DNA from: Takakia lepidozioides
Lineage: Eukaryota; Streptophyta; Takakiopsida; Takakiales; Takakiaceae
Direction of reading: 5' to 3'
Assembly (NCBI GenBank): GCA_030704615.1
Contig: CM060732.1
Coordinates: 65,145,053 to 65,205,052, forward strand
Length of the DNA: 60,000 bases
The position numbers and the translations under genes were made by a program. Under the pieces are notes generated by a model that saw only the letters and a program-made list of their open reading frames with translations, had not been told where the DNA came from and searched no databases. Below are positions 12,129 through 21,141 of the stretch, piece after piece; position 1 is the first letter of the stretch, and the number at the start of each line of letters is the position of its first letter.

Positions 12129-12138
12129 CGCCCCCCTA
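12129..12138 (-). promoter_or_regulatory. Putative polypurine tract
   Basis: On the minus strand this reads as a purine run (AGGGGGGCG) placed exactly before repeat B1. This is where the plus-strand primer of an LTR retroelement is expected if the 3' repeat starts with B1. Short and interrupted by one C, so only moderate support. Confidence 0.5.
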
Positions 12139-12394
12139 GCTGCTGCTTAGGTCCCTCTAAGCCCAGGTAGCCACAAAATGTGATAGTGACCATAGCCTCA
12201 CTAAGTCCTCCACCACTATCCCTACTACACTCAAACTCGATAGATCAAGAGGCCGGGTGCAAGAGTTGCCCCATTGTTAGTCGCCGTCTTGCAACCTGTG
12301 AACTTGAGCTTGGGATCTCATGTATTGACTCCTATGAGCTTGGCCTCCCATGTTTTGTTAGCTGCCTTCAGTCATGTCCACTGCCACTATCCTA

Positions 12395-12545
12395 AGCAGT
12401 GTGGACACAACCAATCTCCGTCAGGAACCTTCTCAAGAGGTGGTATCAAGCATCCCATATGTCAACCCCTTGAACATCGATCACACACCAGCATGGTGGC
12501 TGCCCCTTTGGCAGACCCACAGAGCATGCACCTCAAACCTGCAGG
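12395..12545 (-). pseudogene. PHD finger at the C terminus of the retroelement polyprotein
   Basis: The end of the polyprotein carries a C4HC3 zinc finger. CMLC is followed after a spacer by LVCDRC, then H and C in HMGCLIPPL, and the last pair in WLCPHC. The spacing matches PHD fingers, which commonly bind methylated or unmodified histone H3 tails. The Trp codon usually preceding the His is TGA here, a single nonsense change. A PHD finger following integrase would be a chromatin-targeting module for insertion; that is inference. Chromodomains are the better-known counterpart in chromoviruses. Confidence 0.75.
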
Positions 12546-13046
12546 TACCACTGCCAAGTTTGGGTCAACTCTGCCATCGACATTGGGAAGGTGACATGAC
12601 GCACAATTACGCACATGGTCCTTCCAAGTCATGCCATCCTGACCCTCCAAGATCAGGACCCCTGAGGGCAATACCTCTCGAATCCTCAGAATAACACGCC
12701 CTGCAGTAACATCCAGAGTCGTAGGAGCAGTCTGCTGCAAATAAACATAGTCACCAGGGCTAAACCTTCGAACCCCAGGACGATATCCTCCCCCACGTAT
12801 AGTGGTATACCTCAACGTATCACGGTGCTGTGTAATGGCAAGGTTCTCAAAAGCCATGGGCATGACTTTCTTGAACAACTCTGCACGCTGATCACATGCA
12901 CGTACCCACATGTCCGGATCGTCAAGGTTAAGGACTTGAGCAGTGTCCCTACGAGTGGCTGTAGGCAAATCCGGCTCTCGGCCAAAGAGAAGGAAATATG
13001 GTGAGAAAGAGGCAAGTGATGCTTGTTTGCTGAACCTGTAGCCCAT
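12462..13046 (-). pseudogene. Integrase C-terminal part of the retroelement
   Basis: The frame begins MGYRFSKQASLASFSPYFLL, followed by FGREPDLP, matching the end of the retroviral-type integrase core in Ty3/gypsy elements. Next comes an SH3-like C-terminal region (RFSPGDYVYLQQ, with IREVLPSGVLILEGQDG), and finally the first half of the PHD finger. The DDE catalytic residues are not present in what remains. About 20 residues of upstream integrase sequence continue in another frame to about 13125. The presence of integrase argues that the element used integrase and not a tyrosine recombinase. Confidence 0.8.
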
Positions 13047-13089
13047 GACTAACCAAGGAACCTGAAGATCTTAATCTCCTAGGTGTCCC

Positions 13090-13578
13090 TTCTGCAAGCC
13101 ATACTTGCGCAAACCCCTCTTCACCGTCTTGAGTCCTCATCTGAATCAAAGACCTCTCCATGTCACTGTATCTATAGGGTCTCCGAAAGATTGGCGTGTC
13201 AGTGGCCAACTTAATATGGATCTCTTGACCCTTCAGTGCTCCCAAGTCCTTCAAACTGAAGGCAAAACATTTCATGTAAGCCCTCAGGAACCGCCGTATA
13301 TGTCGTCTCTCTCCTCCGGTGACAATGGGTCCAATGTCAGTACTCCCTACCTGCTCAGTCAATGACAAGGCCTCATCTTGCCCCATCATCTCATCCTCGA
13401 GGACTTCCTCAACCTGAGAAAAATCCCCAACCTCATCTATCACCGCCACCTTGGCTGCCAACTCCCTCTGAACCTCGAGCACCTCCCACGTGTGCCATGG
13501 ATGCCTACACCCCGTGGTCCTCATATGCTCGCCCCCACTCACTGCCGGTAGGCAGAGAGACCAGCGAGGGAAGTGCAC
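13090..13578 (-). pseudogene. Retroelement linker and start of reverse transcriptase
   Basis: The frame contains an acidic linker, then FLRAYMKCFAFSLKDLGALK and a PIFRRPYRYSDMERSLI stretch. This is the conserved region just before RT palm motif 1 in Ty3/gypsy elements ('...FAWS..DL...RRYSPEE...'). The sequence then jumps directly to integrase. The RT catalytic YxDD, RNase H and integrase core are therefore deleted, an estimated loss of more than 2 kb compared with a full pol gene. Confidence 0.7.
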
Positions 13579-13860
13579 TCCGCACTCTGCGTTGCTCAGC
13601 CATAGCCAAGCTGATAATGCAGGTCAAGCAATTGAGATCCATTGCTTGCCCCAACACCTGATCCATTTGACTCTTATCCATTCCTCATTCATCCATCTAC
13701 ATTCATTTTTCACACTCATCCATCTGTTTATCATCCGCTAATGTCATTTGTTCAAAATATTGGAGGGGCGGGCCGGTTGTATGTTCTTCATTGCAGCATT
13801 CTTGACGTTTATGGCCATCGGGGGATTTCCATCCTTTGTGGAAGATATGAATGTGGGTGT

Positions 13861-14939
13861 TCACCAATTCACAAATTCATGCATATATATATTTATGATC
13901 TTTGAAGCAAGTGCTACCTCAGAAAGAGACGGCACCGCCGTGGTACCAGTGGTAAAACCCATTGCCCGCACACGCTCATCAGCATTAGGCTCCACTAACT
14001 GCTGCAATTGAGCATCCCACAGGAGGCCAGGTCCAAAATCCCAGAAAGCAGGCGATCCTGGGAAGCTGAGCAGTATAGGTAATGCTGCTCGTGGTTGACC
14101 CACCTTGTTGACCACTTCCAAAGGCGAACAGTCATCGTGTCTCACACGCTGAGACTGCCTCCCTGTGTCTAGAATGCTATCCACTGTGAGATGTGCTGGC
14201 CGCTGCACCCCATCAAATGTATGCTTGAGCAGTGCGGGTGGCATCAAGTTAGTCCACCATAGCCGTGGACGATGAACCCGTGACCCCACTGTAGCTGCAT
14301 CTACCAACACTGCTGACCCAAGCCACGACCGGACTTGATGCACACTGGCCATCACCCTGGCCTGAGAATCGCCCATCAGTGGCACATTCTCCAAGATGTA
14401 TGCTGGAGATACAGCTTGATGAAACTGCAAGTGGCGCAAAACCCGCACCATCTCCCAAAACAGACCCAACCTCGAGTCTCGCAATCCATTGTCATGCCCG
14501 GCTGATGAATGCCCTTGGCAGGGCCAACTTGCCATTACCAGATCAATGGAGCCAACCCGCTCCAAATTTTGCGCCCCCAACAACGAAATGTCTGCTGATA
14601 TCCACGAACTGCAGACACCGGCAACAACTCAAGGTACCGCTGCATCAATTGAGCAACATGGCGAAGTGAAATGCGTTGTGCAGTCTCGTCCCTCTCTACA
14701 TACAGGTAACACCGAACTCGTACACCTGCCTGTAACACAGCAGCCAATCCGGTGCTGATCCCGCCAAACAAGTCCAGAAGACAAATGCCTTCATCCGGAT
14801 ACTGCCACACAATAGGTATGGTGTCCAATGGAGACAACTGAGGTGGTCCTGGTGCAATCCCCGCACTCTCCTCCTCTCCTGACGGTACAAAAGCCTCCAC
14901 CCAGGCTTGTTGCACCTGTCGATCAGCATCCCGCTGCAA
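13861..14939 (-). pseudogene. C5-cytosine DNA methyltransferase domain of the retroelement
   Basis: This domain transfers a methyl group from SAM to cytosine C5. Motif I is DLFGGISTGLAAVLQAG (about 14725-14790). Motif IV with the catalytic Cys is WPCQGHS (about 14505-14525). Motif VI is ENVPL (about 14380-14396). Motif VIII is SRVHRPRLWW (about 14250-14280). A motif IX/X-like ERVRAMGF ... LSEVALASKIIN follows at 13885-13990. The motifs are in linear order I to X, so it is not the permuted DRM type; it resembles DNMT3 in general shape, a call that needs a phylogeny. A frameshift near 14585 separates motif I from IV. It lies between protease and RT, inside the polyprotein. Motifs are well conserved, indicating selection before the element died. 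Confidence 0.88.
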
Positions 14940-15017
14940 ATCCTTATTCGTGCCCTACAATGGAGTCTGAGCAACCATGGTAGGCAACTCCGCCATACCA
15001 TACATGTCATCCTGCTC

Positions 15018-16594
15018 TCATGGAGGTGGCACATCCTCTGAATGAGCGTTGCCCTCAAGCAACTCTCCAGGCCAACTCACTGCCGTTGTGAATGCTGCTA
15101 GTGTCGGTATCTTGCCTCGCTGGGCAACCGCAACTCCTCCTATGAACGTCACAGGGAGCTGCACATGCCGGCCCTCCCCTGACTGCCATCCATGCCTATA
15201 GGAAGCTGACTCCTCCCAAAAATCCAGGGTGAAGCCCATGGGGTACAACACTGCCCCACCAACCACGACATCGTATGAGACCGCGTCTGTCACAATGGCC
15301 TTGGCTCGTATCACTGAGCCATCTGTAGGGTGATCCGGCCGTAGTCTGATAGCCAACTCACGCCGTGTCATGCCTCGAGCCTGCTCCGATCCTCCCAGAG
15401 ACGTCTGTATCTGGAAAAGACAAGGCTCCATATCCGCCTCCGTGAGGCCCAAGCCTGCAATAGCAGCTCTGCCCAACATCAATGGCTGAGCTCCCGAGTC
15501 CAACAAGACCCGCAGTGGCTGGTACCTCTTGTCTGCCGGTCCACTCAAACAAAAAATGTCATCTTGGTTGTCTAACATGACAACTCCAGGTGTCACCATG
15601 GCGCACTCAATGGCTGGCCTAGCTAGTAGCTTCATCAACCTGGCAGCTGCAGCTTGCCATGGCGCCGCCGTGGCAGTCTTGACCCTCAAATCCGAGGATC
15701 CCTCCAATACTACACCTCCCACTATCTCCGCAGAAGATGAAGTAATCTCCCCACTCTCACAGAGTGTAGCTGCCAGCCTGAACACCTCAGCTGGTCTTAC
15801 CCCCGGCGTCGCAATCATGGTAGCCGAGAACAATGGAGCTTGACACACAGTTGTGGCCGCTCCTAGCAGCACACTAGCTGCCGTAGCCTTGGCAACACTA
15901 GGCAGTGGTGCTACCCGTGTAGCTCTCCCCAATGGCGTAGTAACCTCCGCCTCGGTAATAGTTGGGCGAGAACTAGGTGCCATGGATGGCGTCGACATTG
16001 TCTCCGCCAATGTGAATGACTGAGGGAGCCTAGCCTGACGGCTTGCCTCCCCACGCTGTGGATCCAACTCCACCTCTGCACCTCGTGGCTCAGGAACTCG
16101 TGCTGCTTCTCGAGTCACGGCTGCAGCAGACTCCACCTGCACTAGTGGTAGTGCTGCTCCGCACATGAATCCCATGCCTCCCATATCTCCTCCCTTAGGA
16201 GCAGGAGGTGGACCATCCGGCCTTGGAGCCGGTACCACCTGAATTGTAGCCATGACAGCGAGCCTTTGCTCTAGCTGCTGAAGCCGGTTGACCATGCCTT
16301 GGTCAACACCCTGACCTCCGCGTCCTTGGCCATGTTGAGCTTGCCTTTGGCCTACACCCCGTGCCTGGCCACCTCGTCCTCTTTGGGCTGCTCCCCCTCG
16401 CCCCCGGCCACCATTGTTCCCTTGGAACTGGCCTGGATGCAACTCGGGATGCAAACCATAACAATGGGCCTCTCCATGCCCGTGCTTACCACAATGCCCA
16501 CACTGCAACTGTGCAGCTGTGCATGTGCCGGCCCTTTGCCTCCCTCTGGGCAATCCTTCTTGACATGGGGTCCTCCACATGTCCAGCACACCAC
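15018..16594 (-). CDS. Retroelement CCHC knuckles and aspartic protease
   Basis: This open frame of about 520 codons begins with nucleic-acid-binding zinc knuckles. One is CWTCGGPHVKKDC (16540-16594 in a slightly different frame) and the second is CGHCGKHGHGEAHC, a CX2CX4HX4C knuckle. A long Gly/Arg-rich and then Ala/Pro-rich linker follows. Near residue 370 is LRVLLDSGAQPLMLG, the catalytic loop of a retropepsin-like aspartic protease (DSGA), followed by strands typical of the fold (VVVGGAVLYPMGFTLDFW). The protease would cut the Gag-Pol polyprotein inside virus-like particles. It runs directly upstream of the methyltransferase. Confidence 0.85.
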
Positions 16595-16639
16595 ATCGGC
16601 CCGTTGTTGGCCAGCAAATGAAGAGAGAGACCCCTACAT

Positions 16640-17714
16640 CTAAGGTCCTCTCTGCCCTTCCCTGAGCTTCACCTGAGCCCCCTTGTTGCCTTGAGCACGT
16701 TGAGGTAGTGGTTGGCCAAGAGCACCACTACCCCGCGGTGTCTCCTTAGCAAATCCCACCATGACCACTCGTTCCTCCACCATGTTGAGCTCTATCCGCT
16801 CTGCCAGCAAAACACATTTGCTAAAGTGGTTGGGCCGCTTGTAGGAGAGTTGCATCCACACCCTTCTCCTCAGCTCCTTGTCCAATATCCCATACCAGAA
16901 TTGGACTGCCTGAGCTTCCGTAACCCCTTGGGTTATATTTATCAAGCGCCTCATGCGAGTGAAAGCCTCCCTCAAGCTCTCGGTCGGCTTCCGTTGGAAC
17001 TCTTGCAAGCTCCGCAACTTCTCTGTCCTCACCCCTTGTAGTTCCCTCTCACTCTTCGAGGAACTCCACAACAGGGTTGAAGGCAGGCACGGGTACTAGT
17101 GCTGGTGCGGTAGTGGCTTGGGTGGACGTCGTAGCTACGGTACCACCAGTCCCTACTAGTCCCACTGCTGCTTGCTGAAGCTGCCGGTGCAGCGGCAGGT
17201 GTAGCCACTGCCCTCGTGACTCTAGTGCCCCTAGTGATGGAGACATAGTCGGGTGACCAATACATCCTCCACTCCTCGATCTCAACCTCATGCCCCCGCC
17301 TGAACTCATAGTAATCATCCATAGGCGGCCCCTCAAGATGCTGAAACAGCCCCTTCTATGCCATGAAAGGCGTAAATAGTTGTGGATTGCGCATTTGCTG
17401 CAAATCACACCAACTATCAAACTCTTGGATAAAATCATCCAACTCGATGGTGCCCACCGCCCCAGAGTACCTTCGTGGCCCCTTGTAGCTCCATACATCT
17501 CCTCCATTGTGTCCCACAACAATGGCAAGGAAACAACTTTCACCGCCGGTATGAGTCCTCCAGATTCACAATCCGAATCAGAACCTTCCGTAGGAGACAC
17601 AGGAGGTGAAGATGGCCTAAACCGCATACCTCGTCTCGTGTACCCACTAGTATCGCTAGTGCTCGAACCGGCACTGTCCCCAGCAACTAGTGGCACCTCC
17701 GTGTTGACACTCAA
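16640..17714 (-). pseudogene. Retroelement gag (capsid) region
   Basis: Two or three overlapping frames make up the capsid gene. The C-terminal frame (16640-17071) has FQRKPTESLREAFTRMRRLI and VQFWYGILDKELRRRVW, a clear retrotransposon gag domain. Upstream frames contain an acidic Ser-rich N terminus and a hydrophobic/Trp-rich part (DDYYEFRRG, WRMYWSPDYV). The frames shift at about 17050 and 17350, so this copy cannot make an intact Gag. Gag would form the particle in which reverse transcription occurs. Confidence 0.75.
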
Positions 17715-18359
17715 CCGGTCATGAACATGTCCCTAACCCCCTCTCCACAAGGTAACCGGGTTAGAGAACCTGTTGCGGCTTATGGTTTGGAATACTGAGT
17801 TCCTAACATAGCCTACACCTGTACCTTCATCCACCGCAAGCACTCCTATGGTTGGCTGGTCATCACCTCCAACCTCACCACAGGAGAAACAATGATGGTC
17901 TGGTTGGTCATCACCCTAGCCTCACCATCGACAACATGCTCTAGGACTGGTCGGTGATCAAATCCGGACCAATCACCTATAAAAAGAAGCGCCCACACAA
18001 AACTAGCATGGTGCACAGTCAAGCATGCAGGTATGGAGGGGATCCAAACACAAGAAATCATAACGACAACTCCCCCATACCAAAAACAACTCCACGGTGT
18101 TGCTCCTGCAAGGACACCCCAGCCCAAACCCGGACTGACTTTTTGCCTCCACCTACGGAAAGGTCTTGGCCTAATGAGAGGGTGGAAACTACGAGGAAGA
18201 GAAGCTAAAGCAATGCCTAACCCCAGCATGCCCTCATCCCAACACTCTTCCTCTCCTCTCTTCCCTCACTTGCATGACCATGGGAACATCATGAAGATAC
18301 TCCTCAAACCCTCCACGAGCTTCAAAATTCGGCCTTCAAGACCACATGCCAGTCCTTAG

Positions 18360-18815
18360 GCAGTCCACCAGTGCCTCCACGAGTCAGCATAGGCCGTCCA
18401 CAGGTCAACACGGGCCACCACAGACCAGCACAGGCCCACACAGCTCACTGGTCACAGCCATCACAGCCCCACACAGGCCACGGCCTGTCACAGCCCTACA
18501 CAGGTCACAGGGTCACAGCCCGTCACAGCCCCAAAGGCCACAGCCTGTCACAGCCTATCACAGCCCATCACAACCCCAAAGGCCACAGGCACCGCCTGTC
18601 ACAACCCTACAAAGGTCACAGGGTCACAGCCCCAAAGGCCACAGCCCCTCACAGCCCCTCACAGCCCCACAGGCCACAAGGCACAGCCTGTCCCAGCCCG
18701 CCACAGCCCCACAGGCCACATGGCATAGCCTGTCACAACCCTACACAGGTCACAGGGGTCATAGCCCCAAAGGCCACAGCCCCTCACAGCCCCTCACAGC
18801 CCCACATGCCACTCA
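18360..18815. repeat. CACAGCCC-rich minisatellite
   Basis: The segment is built from degenerate units such as gtcacagccc, cccaaaggccacagcc and cctacacaggtcacaggg, with larger repeats of about 70-140 bp (compare 18595-18655 with 18730-18790). It is strongly strand-asymmetric, rich in C and A on the plus strand. Confidence 0.85.
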
Positions 18816-19189
18816 TGACAGTTTAGCCATTTCTCCAAGGGGTTTAGTCATGCCAAGCTAGGGTTTGTGTCTCTTGGACTCTAGGCTTCTTTGCACCGAG
18901 CTATGGCGGCTGTGAAGAAATCAGCAAGGTATTCTTGCTCTTTCGGCTCCCACACACCACCAATAGTAGCCCTAAGCCATGAGGAAGATGGTTGCCACAA
19001 ACCAAGCCTTCTTTCTCACTTAGACTCCCCAAACACGCCACTAAACTCAATGACAAACAACCAAGCCTTGCTGGTTTCCAGCCCTTGTGAGCACTCATTC
19101 AAGCGTTTTCCTTGGCCATAGCATCTGTCTTAGAGCCTATTCCAGCCCCCTACACCAGCCACTTCAAGAGCCATGCTCTATCTAGGCTT

Positions 19190-20010
19190 GAGGTTGAAAC
19201 CCCACCTCACATATGCCCTACAAGTGCTTTTCTTTCACCCAAGTGGGAACCAGCCCTAGCCCTTCCATTCTAGCTCTCTAAAGCTTGAAAACAAAAGCCC
19301 AATGGACTGAAGGCATGCTCCACACATGCCCCACTCTCACCACAAGAGAATCAGCCCCTTTGCTTCCTTTCTTGCACCCACCAACCTGAAAATACAAGCT
19401 TCAGCGGGCTGAAAGCATGCTCCACACATGCCTTACAGGGAAACCAGCCCCTTCCTTCCTTTCTTGCACTTCCAAACTTGAAAGTACAAGCCTTCAACAG
19501 GCCGAAAGCATGCTCCACACATGCATTGCCCTCACATAAGGGAAGTCAGCTCTTCCCTCTTCCTTGCTTGCCCTCCAAGCATGAAGATGGAAGCTTCAAT
19601 GAGCTGAATACATGCTCCACACATGCAACCTTTTCACATAAGAGGTATCAGCCCCCTATCTTAGCTCCTTGGCTCCTTGATGCTCTCTAAGACAAGACTA
19701 AGCACTCCACAGCCTTTGCCAAGCTCCTGAAACCCTAAGGCTTACATTTCTAGCCACAAGACACTCCTCTTGTTGTGCAAGAGCTCTTCTTCCAAGCTCT
19801 GAAACCCTAGGTGCACATTCCATGGCCTTGCCGCACCTCTTAGCTCCTGTTCCAGCCCTGCTCTTGCCATAACAAGAGCCCCCTCAATGCTGAAGCTCGA
19901 GATTGAAACCCACTCTCAACATACTCCACAAAGTGCACTGATTTGCCCCAAGCCAAATCAGCTCTTTCGCTTGGTCTTGCAATCCTTCACACAATGAAAG
20001 CTCGCATTCC
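19190..20010. repeat. Degenerate tandem array with ~100-bp period
   Basis: Four clear units each contain GCATGCTCCACACATGC (or one mismatch) starting at about 19313, 19415, 19507 and 19610, with spacing of 93-102 bp. Each is followed by words like ccttcct, ttgc and cagcccc. More diverged units flank them (19190-19310 and 19880-20010). The core word is itself a short inverted repeat (GCATG...CATGC). Confidence 0.75.
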
Positions 20011-20299
20011 CAAGTCCAGTTCTCAGCTTTGCCACCAAAGCCACTATAACCTGCTCTTGACTGGTCCTCTTCCCAATCGTGCTTGCTCATGCATGTACAT
20101 AATCTGAAACCATCAAGGTGCTCTGGAATTACCTGCAGTATGGTGCTTTCATCTCTGAAGCTAAAGATCGAATGCCAAGGTCTACCACCTCGTAACCCAC
20201 ATCGCCTCCGCTTCTAACAACCAAGAGCTCCACGGTGCTCCTTGCATAACAACCTGGTTTCTCTCATTCTCAAGCAAAAACCACAAATGCTACAACTAA

Positions 20300-20326
20300 C
20301 TCGTATCTGGCACTCACAGATACGAG
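20300..20326. repeat. Perfect 10-bp stem-loop beside the putative primer site
   Basis: CTCGTATCTG at 20300-20309 pairs exactly with CAGATACGAG at 20317-20326 around a 7-nt loop. It directly abuts the 16-nt putative primer-binding site on the minus strand, so it could shape the RNA around the initiation point of reverse transcription. Confidence 0.8.
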
Positions 20327-20341
20327 CTCATCTTTCTCGAG
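20326..20341 (-). promoter_or_regulatory. Putative self-complementary primer-binding site
   Basis: On the minus strand CTCGAGAAAGATGAGC follows the end of repeat A1 without a gap. This is where a primer-binding site lies in LTR retroelements. It does not begin with TGG and resembles no tRNA 3' end that I recognise. It is perfectly complementary, over 16 nt, to a stretch inside the repeat itself (20507-20522, conserved at 11774-11789). Tf1/sushi-type elements prime reverse transcription from their own RNA 5' end by just such complementarity. Confidence 0.55.
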
Positions 20342-20669
20342 TGATAAAGAAAAAGAATACAAGCACAAGCTCTTGCGAGCTCACAAAGCTGAAGCATAAA
20401 CTCATGCATATATAAACTCATCACTCAAATACAAGTCAAGCCAAGTGCACCCCACGCCATGGGGAATCCACACTACGGCGCCATAGCTAGGCGCGGTGAG
20501 GCTCAACTCGAGAAAGATGAGCCTTCCACGCTTGCCGTGAAGATAACCACTCCAAGGCCTAAATCTGCCTTGACCCTTGGATTGACACTTGGGCCAATCC
20601 CAAATGTCAATAATGTAAAAGCTAGCTATTTCCTAGCTAGTTTCACACTAGTGGTAAAATAACTTGACA
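20342..20669 (-). repeat. Terminal repeat A1 of the retroelement
   Basis: 328 bp partner of 11609-11935. It stands alone at the 5' end of the element: no B copy lies on either side of it. TATATAAA at 20409-20416 is near-palindromic and could serve a promoter on either strand. Confidence 0.85.
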
Positions 20670-20674
20670 AGCAT
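20670..20674. repeat. Putative target-site duplication, right copy
   Basis: AGCAT directly follows the GACA end of the right terminal repeat and matches the left flank. The chance expectation for such a match is about 1 in 256 to 1 in 1000, so it is supportive but not decisive. Confidence 0.55.
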
Positions 20675-20907
20675 ATGGCTTGAAAATGGAATAAAAAATA
20701 TAAATCATGTGCAGGCGAAACGCAATTTTCCGTCTCTACGACACGTAGCTCTGTTCAATACTAGAATGACCTATTGAATCAACTTGGTTCAAGCTCATAT
20801 TTGGTCCACATGTGCATAAGTATGTTTAGATCACATATGCAAAGTTGCAACCCACACGAGCAACAAGAAAAATATTTACATCAATCAATTAATCGGATGT
20901 ATAATAT

Positions 20908-21141
20908 CTACAATGCCCCTCTACGCGATCCCTGTCTCAAAGAAACCCTATTTCTATCATACACATTCCACTCACGCTGTAATCGGAGGTCCCAATCATC
21001 CCGGGAGAACTCATATGATGCAAATAGTTCGCTGCCAGCCCTAATAGTCCTACTAGCACATGTCATCACAAACATGTGCATCCCCTCACAGTATACCGAT
21101 TCCTCCGCAGCGAAGGCTATACTTGCCAAGGCCCAACGTCA
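20908..21141 (-). pseudogene. Possible SET-domain-like fragment
   Basis: A minus-strand frame contains SRTIRAGSELFASYEFS, resembling the C-terminal end of SET domains (A.R.I..GEEL..DY). The preceding stop and the absence of an NHSC block mean that only a fragment, or a chance match, is present. It overlaps an open frame on the plus strand. If real, it would be a captured histone-methyltransferase piece inside the CACTA element. Confidence 0.25.

Larger units (their letters stand above)
17720..20299 (-). other. Long untranslated leader of the retroelement
   Basis: About 2.6 kb separates the A1 repeat from gag. This is long for a gypsy leader. It contains two unrelated tandem-repeat arrays (18360-18815 and 19190-20010), described separately. 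An open frame at 18346-18861 on the opposite strand is only the translation of one array. The rest shows no domain. Confidence 0.6.
11430..20669 (-). mobile_element. Ty3/gypsy-like retroelement with DNA methyltransferase and split terminal repeats
   Basis: The element reads on the minus strand and is nested in the CACTA element. Its coding order is gag, CCHC knuckles, aspartic protease, C5-cytosine methyltransferase, start of reverse transcriptase, end of integrase, PHD finger. The RT core, RNase H and integrase core are missing, so it is not autonomous as it stands. It is bounded by TGTC on the left and GACA on the right and flanked by AGCA(T) on both sides (11426-11430 and 20670-20674), consistent with a 4-5 bp target duplication. 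Its repeats are arranged A1-ORFs-B1-A2-B2 instead of LTR-ORFs-LTR. Repeat copies differ by about 5 percent, so the insertion is not very recent. Capture of cytosine methyltransferases by retrotransposons has been described in dinoflagellates and in the charophyte Klebsormidium. Confidence 0.8.

Noticed and set aside
15529-16643. Plus-strand frames opposite the protease/CCHC region
   Set aside because: No domain similarity; the minus strand carries clear zinc knuckles and protease motifs.
18346-18861. 171-codon open frame rich in His, Ser, Pro, Gln on the plus strand
   Set aside because: It is the translation of the CACAGCCC minisatellite in the retroelement leader and two frames are open at once; low-complexity repeat, not a gene.
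19190-20010. CRISPR-like array (regularly spaced GCATGCTCCACACATGC)
   Set aside because: Plant nuclear context, spacers are themselves related to each other, and spacing varies; this is a degenerate tandem repeat.
11430-20669. Tyrosine-recombinase (DIRS/PAT/Ngaro) element, suggested by the split repeats
   Set aside because: Integrase C-terminal sequence, aspartic protease and a 4-5 bp flanking duplication point to a Ty3/gypsy relative; no recombinase motif was seen. The repeat order itself is kept as a finding.
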